Source of the DNA: Hyphomicrobiales bacterium
GTDB taxonomy: Bacteria > Pseudomonadota > Alphaproteobacteria > Rhodospirillales > JACKKN01
Direction: 5' to 3'
Length of the DNA: 64,000 nt
Assembly (NCBI GenBank): GCA_024236415.1
Contig: JACKKN010000011.1
Span: 62,001 to 126,000 of the forward strand
The notes below the pieces were generated by a model. The model did no database searches, was not told the DNA's origin, and saw only the letters and a list, made by a program, of their open reading frames with translations. The translations under genes were made by a program, and so were the position numbers. Every line of letters begins with the position of its first letter. Position 1 is the first letter of the stretch. This document shows, in pieces, positions 58,661 to 64,000 of the stretch.

Positions 58661-59554
58661 TCAGACCCTCTCGATGTCCTTGGTGCCGAACAGGCCGTAG
58701 GGCTTGATCATCAGGATGATCACCAGCAGGTAGAACGGCGCCACCGCGTACAGGTTGTTCAGGTGCAGCAGCTCGCTGTCCACGTACTGGGCCAGGTTCT
58801 CCATGACGCCGATGATCAGGCCGCCGAGGATGGCGCCGATGATCGAGTCGAGCCCGCCCAGGATGACCGCCGGGAACACCTTGATGCCGAAGAAGCTGAG
58901 GCTGGAGGAGACACCGTTGACGATGCCCACCACCACGCCGGCCAGGGCCGAGACCATGGCCGAGATGGCCCAGGACATGGCGAACACCTGCTTGATGGAG
59001 ATGCCCAGGGACTGCGCCACCTGCTGGTTGAAGGCCGTGGCCCGCATGGCCAGGCCCATGCGCGAGTATTTGAAGAACCAGGCGAAGGCGATCATGATCA
59101 CGATCGAGATGATGAAGCTCATGATGTAGGCCGTCTGCACCTGCAGCCCCAGGACGTTCATGGATTCGACCTCGAACACCTGGGGGAAGGGCTTCACGAA
59201 CACCCCGAACATCCACTTCATGACCGCCTGGAAGAAGATCGACAGGCCGATGGTGACCATGATCACCGAGATGATGGGCTCGCCGATCATGGGTTTCAGC
59301 ACCACCACCTGCAGCAGGATGCCGAACACCATCATGAAGGCCAGGCACAGCAGGAAGCCGAAGAAGAACGGGATCTGGAACTCGCCCAGGATCCACCAGC
59401 ACACCCAGGCGCCGATCAGCAGGAACTCGCCCTGGGCGAAGTTGACGATCTGGGTCGACTTGTAGATCAGCGTGAAGCACATGGCGACCACGCCGTACAG
59501 GGTGCCGATGATGATCCCGTTGACCACCAGTTGGAAAAGCAGTTCGTAGTTCAT
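58661..59554 (-). CDS. livH: ABC transporter permease (LivH-type)
   Basis: Inner-membrane permease of 297 residues with about eight helices. Family landmarks are LVVNGIIIGTLYGVVAMCFTLIYKSTQIVNFAQGEFLLIGA at the start (residues 9-49), LAMRATAFNQQVAQSLGISI in the coupling loop, and SIIGAILGGLIIGVMENLAQ near 230. It forms a heterodimer with LivM. It lies 55 bases downstream of the acyl-CoA ligase gene. Confidence 0.95.
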   Translation of the reverse strand: MNYELLFQLVVNGIIIGTLYGVVAMCFTLIYKSTQIVNFAQGEFLLIGAWVCWWILGEFQIPFFFGFLLCLAFMMVFGILLQVVVLKPMIGEPIISVIMVTIGLSIFFQAVMKWMFGVFVKPFPQVFEVESMNVLGLQVQTAYIMSFIISIVIMIAFAWFFKYSRMGLAMRATAFNQQVAQSLGISIKQVFAMSWAISAMVSALAGVVVGIVNGVSSSLSFFGIKVFPAVILGGLDSIIGAILGGLIIGVMENLAQYVDSELLHLNNLYAVAPFYLLVIILMIKPYGLFGTKDIERV

Positions 59555-59609
59555 GGGGCCTCCGGCCTCTCCCTGTCCCTTGTTTCCCCGCCCGTCCCCG
59601 ACCGGGCGC

Positions 59610-61550
59610 CTATTCCGCTGCCTGGCGCGGGCTTTCCCCGGCGCCGCCCAGGTCCTCGACCACCAGGTCGGTGACGATGCGCGACTTGGTGCCGTCCTGG
59701 AAGGTGATGGTGGTGTCCACGTGGACCGCGCCGCGGTCCGAGTAGATGGCGTCGATGATGTCGGCGTACTTCTCGTTGATGACCCCGCGGCGGACCTTGC
59801 GGGTGCGGGTCAGCTCGCCGTCGTCGGCGTCCAGCTCCTTGTACAGCAGCAGGAACTTCTGGATCCGGTGCGCCTCGGGCAGGCTGTCGTTCACCTTCTC
59901 CACCTCGGCGCGGATCATCTTGTACACCTCGGGCAGGCCCGACAGGTTAGTGTAGTTGGTGAAGGCGATGCCGCGCTGCTCGGCCCACTTGCCCAGGATC
60001 TCGTAGCGGATGCAGATGATCGCCGCCAGGTACGGCTTGTCGTGGCCCAGGATCACCGCCTCGGCGATGAAGGGCGAGAACTTCAGCTTGTTCTCGATGA
60101 ACATGGGCGAGAAGTTGGTGCCGGTCGAGGTGGTGGCGATGTCCTTGATGCGGTCGATCACCACCAGGTGGCCCTTGGCGTCGAAGTAGCCGGCGTCGCC
60201 GGTGTACATCCAGCCGTCGCGCACGTCCTCCTTGGTCGCCTCCTCGTTGCGGAAGTAGCCCAGGAACATGCCGCCGGTGCGGGCGACGATCTCGCCGACT
60301 CCGTTCTCGTCCGGGTTCTCGATCCGCACCTCGGAGTTGTCGAACGGCTTGCCCACGGTGTCGAAGTCGATATCGGTCCACTCGTGGATGGTGTAGGCGC
60401 CGCCCAGCTCGGTCTGGCCGTACAACTGGCGCAGGGGCACGCCCATGGCCTGGAAGAACTTGAAGGTGTCCGGCCCCATGGCGGCGCCGCCGGTGGCGGC
60501 CGAGGTCAGGAAGGTGAAGCCCAGGCGGTCGCGCAGGGCGCGGAACAGCAGGAAGTCGGCCAGCTTGGAGCGCCGCCCCTGGTCCAGGGCCGCCATGCCC
60601 ATCTTCATGCCCCAGTCGAACATGCGCCGCTTCAGGGCCGAGGCGTCCATCATGCGCGAGCGCACGTCGGCGGCGATGGCCTCCCACGAGCGCGGCGCCA
60701 GCAGGATGGCGTGCGGGCCGACCTCGCGCAGGTCGGCCATCATGGTCTCGGCCTCCTCGACGAAGTTGACCACCACCCGGCACACGGGCGCCTGGACGAC
60801 CACGTATTTCTGCTCGATGACCCAGGGCAGGGGCAGGGAGGAGACGTAGTTGTCGCCCGGGTACTTGGTGTCCTTCTCCAGGTAGGCCACGGAATGGGCC
60901 ATGAAGTGGCCGCTCTGCATCATGGCCAGCTTGGGCCGTGCCGTGGTGCCCGACGTGGTCAGCAGGATCGACACGTCGTCGCCGCTGCCCTTGGCCACCT
61001 CGTCGTCGTACAGGCCGGGCTGCTCGGCGTCCAGGGCGCGGCCGCGCTCGCGCACCGTGGCCATGTCGATCAGGCGCGCATCATCGTACTTGCGCATGCC
61101 GCGCGGGTCGCAATAGACGATGTTGCGGATCGACGGCATGTCGTCGATCAGCTCCAGCAGCTTGTCGACCTGCTCCTCGTCCTCGGCGATGATGAACTTC
61201 ACCTCGGCATAGTTCACCAGGTAGGTGACCTCGTCGCCGATGGAGTCCTGGTAGATGCCCATGGACAGGCCGCCCATGGCGTGGGCCGCGATCTCGCCCC
61301 ACACCCAGTCGGGGCGGTTGTCGCCCAGCAGGCCTACGCAGTCGCCGCGCTCCATCCCCAGGGCCTTCAGGCCCAGCGCCAGCGAGCGCACGTGATCGTA
61401 GTAGTCCTGCCAGGAGTATTCGATCCAGATGCCGAACTCCTTCTCGCGCATGGCCACTTCGGTGGGCCAGTTCTTGGCGTTGTAGGCGACGACCTTGGGG
61501 ATCGTGTCGTAGACCGAGACGTCGCAGTACTGGGGGGTTTTCGCCGCCAT
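59610..61550 (-). CDS. Long-chain-type AMP-binding acyl-CoA synthetase
   Basis: Activates a carboxylic acid as AMP and then CoA ester, 646 residues. The P-loop is LLTTSGTTARPKLAMM, with Arg where Gly-x-Pro-Lys is usual. YGQTELGG, GEIVARTGGMFLGYFRNEEATKEDVRDGWMYTGDAGYF and DRIKDIATTSTGTNFSP follow. The C-terminal catalytic Lys region includes ELTRTRKVRRGVI. It resembles the enzymes embedded in liv-type operons of many alphaproteobacteria. Its ATG overlaps the livG stop by one base (TGATG). The substrate is probably the acid imported by the adjacent transporter; fatty acids are the alternative. Confidence 0.93.
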   Translation of the reverse strand: MAAKTPQYCDVSVYDTIPKVVAYNAKNWPTEVAMREKEFGIWIEYSWQDYYDHVRSLALGLKALGMERGDCVGLLGDNRPDWVWGEIAAHAMGGLSMGIYQDSIGDEVTYLVNYAEVKFIIAEDEEQVDKLLELIDDMPSIRNIVYCDPRGMRKYDDARLIDMATVRERGRALDAEQPGLYDDEVAKGSGDDVSILLTTSGTTARPKLAMMQSGHFMAHSVAYLEKDTKYPGDNYVSSLPLPWVIEQKYVVVQAPVCRVVVNFVEEAETMMADLREVGPHAILLAPRSWEAIAADVRSRMMDASALKRRMFDWGMKMGMAALDQGRRSKLADFLLFRALRDRLGFTFLTSAATGGAAMGPDTFKFFQAMGVPLRQLYGQTELGGAYTIHEWTDIDFDTVGKPFDNSEVRIENPDENGVGEIVARTGGMFLGYFRNEEATKEDVRDGWMYTGDAGYFDAKGHLVVIDRIKDIATTSTGTNFSPMFIENKLKFSPFIAEAVILGHDKPYLAAIICIRYEILGKWAEQRGIAFTNYTNLSGLPEVYKMIRAEVEKVNDSLPEAHRIQKFLLLYKELDADDGELTRTRKVRRGVINEKYADIIDAIYSDRGAVHVDTTITFQDGTKSRIVTDLVVEDLGGAGESPRQAAE

Positions 61551-62392
61551 CACGCCACCTGCTCGCTTTCCGCGCCGGTTCCGCCCTCGGCCCCGTCGTC
61601 CTCGTCCTCGTCGTCGCCCAGGTAGGCGGTCTTGACCTCGGGGTTGGCCATGATCTCGTCGGGCAGGCCCTCGGCGATCTTCTTGCCGAAGTCCAGCACC
61701 ATGACCCGGTGCGAGATGTCCATGACCACGCCCATGTCGTGCTCGATCATGATCACCGTCATGCCCCACTCCTCGTTCAGGTCGACGATGTAGCGGGCCA
61801 TGTCCTCCTTCTCTTCCAGGTTCATGCCGGCCATGGGCTCGTCCAGCAGGATCAGCTTGGGGCGCAGCGCCACGGCCCGGGCCAGCTCCACCCGCTTGCG
61901 CAGGCCGTAGGCCAGGGTGCCGGCGGTGGCCTTGCGGATGTGGCTGATTTCCAAGAAGTCGATGATGTCCTCGACCGCGCGGCGGTGCTCCAGCTCCTCC
62001 CTCTGGGCGCCGCCCAGCCAATACAGGGAGCCGGTCAGGAAGTTGTTCTTGATCAGGTGGTGGCGCCCCACCAGGATGTTGTCCAGCACCGACATGTGGC
62101 CGAACAGGGCCAGGTTTTGGAAGGTCCGGCCGATGCCCAGGTCGGCGCGGTCGTTGGGGCTCATGTTGGTGATCTCGCGGCCCTGGAACAGGATCTGCCC
62201 CTCGTTCGGCGAATAGCGGCCCGAGATGCAGTTCAGCATGGAGGTCTTGCCGGCACCGTTGGGGCCGATGATGGAGAACAGCTCCCCGGGCTTGACCTCG
62301 AAGAACACGTTGCTGAGGGCCTGCACCCCGCCGAAGCGCAGGGTGATATCCCGGGTCTCCAGGATATTGCCGCCGCCTTGATCGCTGGACAT
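61550..62392 (-). CDS. livG: Branched-chain/aromatic acid ABC transporter ATPase (LivG-type)
   Basis: First gene of the seven-gene operon livG-ligase-livH-livM-livK-livF-PaaK-like. The 280-residue ATPase has Walker A GPNGAGKT (43-50), the Q-loop in GIGRTFQNLALFGHMSVLDN, the LivG-type signature LAYGLRKRVELARAVALRP, and Walker B LILLDEPMAGM. The tail is strikingly acidic (GDDEDEDDGAEGGTGAESEQ). ATG 62392 is chosen; the frame is open upstream to 62590 but the extension is low-complexity. The 515-base gap on its 5' side separates it from the divergent kinase. Confidence 0.95.
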   Translation of the reverse strand: MSSDQGGGNILETRDITLRFGGVQALSNVFFEVKPGELFSIIGPNGAGKTSMLNCISGRYSPNEGQILFQGREITNMSPNDRADLGIGRTFQNLALFGHMSVLDNILVGRHHLIKNNFLTGSLYWLGGAQREELEHRRAVEDIIDFLEISHIRKATAGTLAYGLRKRVELARAVALRPKLILLDEPMAGMNLEEKEDMARYIVDLNEEWGMTVIMIEHDMGVVMDISHRVMVLDFGKKIAEGLPDEIMANPEVKTAYLGDDEDEDDGAEGGTGAESEQVA

Positions 62393-62907
62393 GGTCTTAG
62401 CGTCTTCCCGTCCTGTTACACCGCCGCCGCGGCCCGACCGCGCCCCACCGCCCGTGCGGAAGGCGCGGCGCCGACGGCACGCCCGCGGGGGGCGATTCGA
62501 TTCCTCAGTCGACGGAGCGTGGAAACGCTTTCCTCCCGTCGTCGCAAAACCTTCCTGTGGGCGCGCTTTTTTCTTGTTGGCCCACGACAATGCGCGTGTT
62601 GTCTCGTAATCAAGTTAGCGGTGGGGGTCAAGGGCCCTGCGGCCGGGGCGCCGGGGGGCGGGCGGCCGGGGCGGACCCGCCCGGGCCCCGCGCCGCGGCC
62701 GCGCCGAACCCCGCCGGCACCGGCGAAGCGCCTCATAATCCTTTGTTTTCATGGACGACAGGGGCGCCGCCGCGCCGATTATCGCAACCTGTTGACGATC
62801 TCGGCCGCCATGTAAAAAGTTGTAAAGGGGGCACGAAATCGGCCTGCGGGCCCTTGCCGGCGGGCCGGTTCGGTATCATGACCAAGGGAACAGGGACGGT
62901 GATTGCG
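62393..62907. other. Divergent intergenic region between livG and the kinase
   Basis: No gene is supported in these 515 bases. The segment next to livG (62540-62630) is the AT-richer part and probably holds the liv promoter, though no clear minus-35/minus-10 pair is seen. Toward the kinase, TTGACG at 62792-62797 and TAAAAA at 62813-62818 could be a weak promoter. Confidence 0.4.
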
Positions 62908-64000
62908 ATGGCCAAGGGCAGCGGCAAGGCACGGACATCGGACACGGCGGCGGCGCCGCGCGGCGGCGCCGGCGGCCCCGCGCCCGGTCCCCCCACGCCC
63001 GGTCCCCCCACGCCCGATCCCGACGGTGCGTACCTGGCCTTCGTGCAGACGGCGCTGGACCACCTGGACGACGGCTTCACGGTCTATTCCACCGACCTGC
63101 GCCTGATGGCGTCCAACCGGCGGTTCTACGAGCTGCTGGACCTGCCGGCGGACCTGCTGGGCCAGGTCGGCACGCCCATCGACGCCTTCTTCCGCTACAA
63201 CGCCCAACGCGGCGAGTACGGCCCCGGCGACACCGAGCAGCAGGTGCGCGAGCGGGTCGAGCTGGCGGCCCAGTTCCTGCCCCACTGCTTCGAGCGCACC
63301 CGCCCCGACGGCACCATCCTGGAGATCCGCGGCAACCCCATGCCCGGCGGCTTCGTCACCATCTACAAGGACATCACCCAGCGGCGCCGCGCCGAGCGGG
63401 CCCTGAAGGACAGCCACGACCTGCTGGAAAGCCGGGTCGAGAAGCGCACCGCCGAGCTGAAGCGGGCGCTGGAGGACCTGCACGCCCGCGAGGAGTGGAT
63501 CCGCCTGTTCGCCGAGACCGTGCCGGCGGTGATCGGCTATGTGGACCGGGACCAGATCTACCGCTTCGCCAATTCGGGCTACGAGCCGTGGTTCGGGCTG
63601 GCGCCGGACCAGATCATCGGCAAGTCGGTGCAGGTGGTGCTGGGCAACGACATCTATGCCGGCCACGCGCCGCACATGGCCGCGGCCATGGCCGGCGAGG
63701 CCTCGGTGCGCGAGTTCGCCCTGGTCCTGCCCGACGGCGCCGAGATCCAGGCCGTGGCGTCGTTCATCCCGCACCTGGACGACGGCGGCCGGGTGCAGGG
63801 GTACTTCGTGCTGGGCCAGGACGTGACCGACCAGCGCAAGGCCGAGGGCGTGATCCGCCAGGCCCAGAAGATGGAGGCCATCGGCCAGTTGACCGGCGGC
63901 CTGTCCCACGACTTCAACAACCTGCTGACCATCATCATCGGCAACCTGGCGGTGCTGGCCGAGCAGGTGGAGGGCGACGCCGGGGCGCGGGCCCTGCTGG
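62908..64000 (+). CDS. PAS-domain histidine kinase (3' end cut by window edge)
   Basis: Cytoplasmic-type sensor kinase; 364 residues are visible. ATG 62908 is used; ATG 62878 in the same frame is also possible. A Pro/Gly-rich lead (repeating GPPTP) is followed by a PAS-7-type domain (about 44-160; LDHLDDGFTVYSTDLRLMASN, FRYNAQRGEYGPGDTEQQV), a coiled coil, and a second PAS (about 195-310; VPAVIGYVDRDQIYRFANSGYE). The dimerisation/phosphoacceptor H334 is in MEAIGQLTGGLSHDFNNLL, typical of hybrid kinases that continue with an ATPase and often a receiver domain. The PAS-7 segment resembles PAS 2 of the 15536 sensor (YGPGDxEEQ). No membrane helix is seen. Confidence 0.9.
   Translation, partial: MAKGSGKARTSDTAAAPRGGAGGPAPGPPTPGPPTPDPDGAYLAFVQTALDHLDDGFTVYSTDLRLMASNRRFYELLDLPADLLGQVGTPIDAFFRYNAQRGEYGPGDTEQQVRERVELAAQFLPHCFERTRPDGTILEIRGNPMPGGFVTIYKDITQRRRAERALKDSHDLLESRVEKRTAELKRALEDLHAREEWIRLFAETVPAVIGYVDRDQIYRFANSGYEPWFGLAPDQIIGKSVQVVLGNDIYAGHAPHMAAAMAGEASVREFALVLPDGAEIQAVASFIPHLDDGGRVQGYFVLGQDVTDQRKAEGVIRQAQKMEAIGQLTGGLSHDFNNLLTIIIGNLAVLAEQVEGDAGARALL

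Overview
The window looks like a chromosomal segment of a high-GC alphaproteobacterium, most likely of the Rhodospirillales type. The reasons are the very GC-rich codon use, Tat-exported metalloenzymes, a dapD-dapE pair with truA, fmt-def and rmuC scattered over the same 26 kb, a livGHMKF operon with embedded acyl-CoA ligases, several class III cyclases, and the alphaproteobacterial intergenic palindrome built on GGGCTTGACCC. This placement is inference; no rRNA or tRNA gene is present to fix it. About 53 protein genes are supported, of which two run off the window ends.

Layout. 1-5.1 kb: a glutathione S-transferase (cut by the left edge), an aspartate aminotransferase, and a Gram-negative sortase with its VIT/vWA substrate. 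5.1-7.6 kb: uvrB behind a promoter overlapped by an IscR-like palindrome. 7.6-12.7 kb: repeat-rich spacer with a fragment of a DUF3095 gene, a Tat-exported dienelactone hydrolase, a cupin, the intact DUF3095 gene, endonuclease V, a ZnuA-like protein that has lost its metal ligands, and a SixA-like phosphatase. 12.7-18.3 kb: a Met/His-rich periplasmic protein with a very strong AT-rich promoter, an SDR-DoxX fusion, a DUF2269 membrane protein, and a large Cache/PAS/PP2C sensor. 18.7-23.4 kb: PhoX phosphatase followed by a Tat-exported CX4C rubredoxin, a secreted protein of unknown family, and an AHL-lactonase-like enzyme. 23.6-25.1 kb: one complete insertion sequence.

25.6-30.2 kb: dapD, dapE, a membrane protein, and a cyclase/TPR protein. 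30.2-34.4 kb: a MITE-like inverted-repeat element, then an operon on the minus strand for a biotin-dependent sodium-pumping acyl-CoA decarboxylase. 34.6-42.3 kb: an EamA transporter, a YHS protein, a zeta-type GST, a giant secreted trypsin-like protease related to the 21.1 kb protein, an unknown protein and truA. 42.3-47.5 kb: two secreted unknowns, a methyltransferase and a molybdopterin oxidoreductase. 47.5-54 kb: def-fmt, a DUF4139 protein, a spacer with promoter and hairpins, rmuC and a membrane-bound cyclase. 54-62.4 kb: a seven-gene minus-strand operon for branched-chain or aromatic acid uptake and CoA activation. 62.9 kb to the end: a PAS histidine kinase cut by the right edge.

The items most worth following up are the PhoX-rubredoxin pair, the two secreted proteins that share a cysteine-framed domain, the sortase-substrate pair, the IscR-like box in front of uvrB, and the MITE-like element. 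The dapD-dapE, truA, def-fmt and rmuC genes look like the dispersed remains of a cluster that is compact in many relatives.
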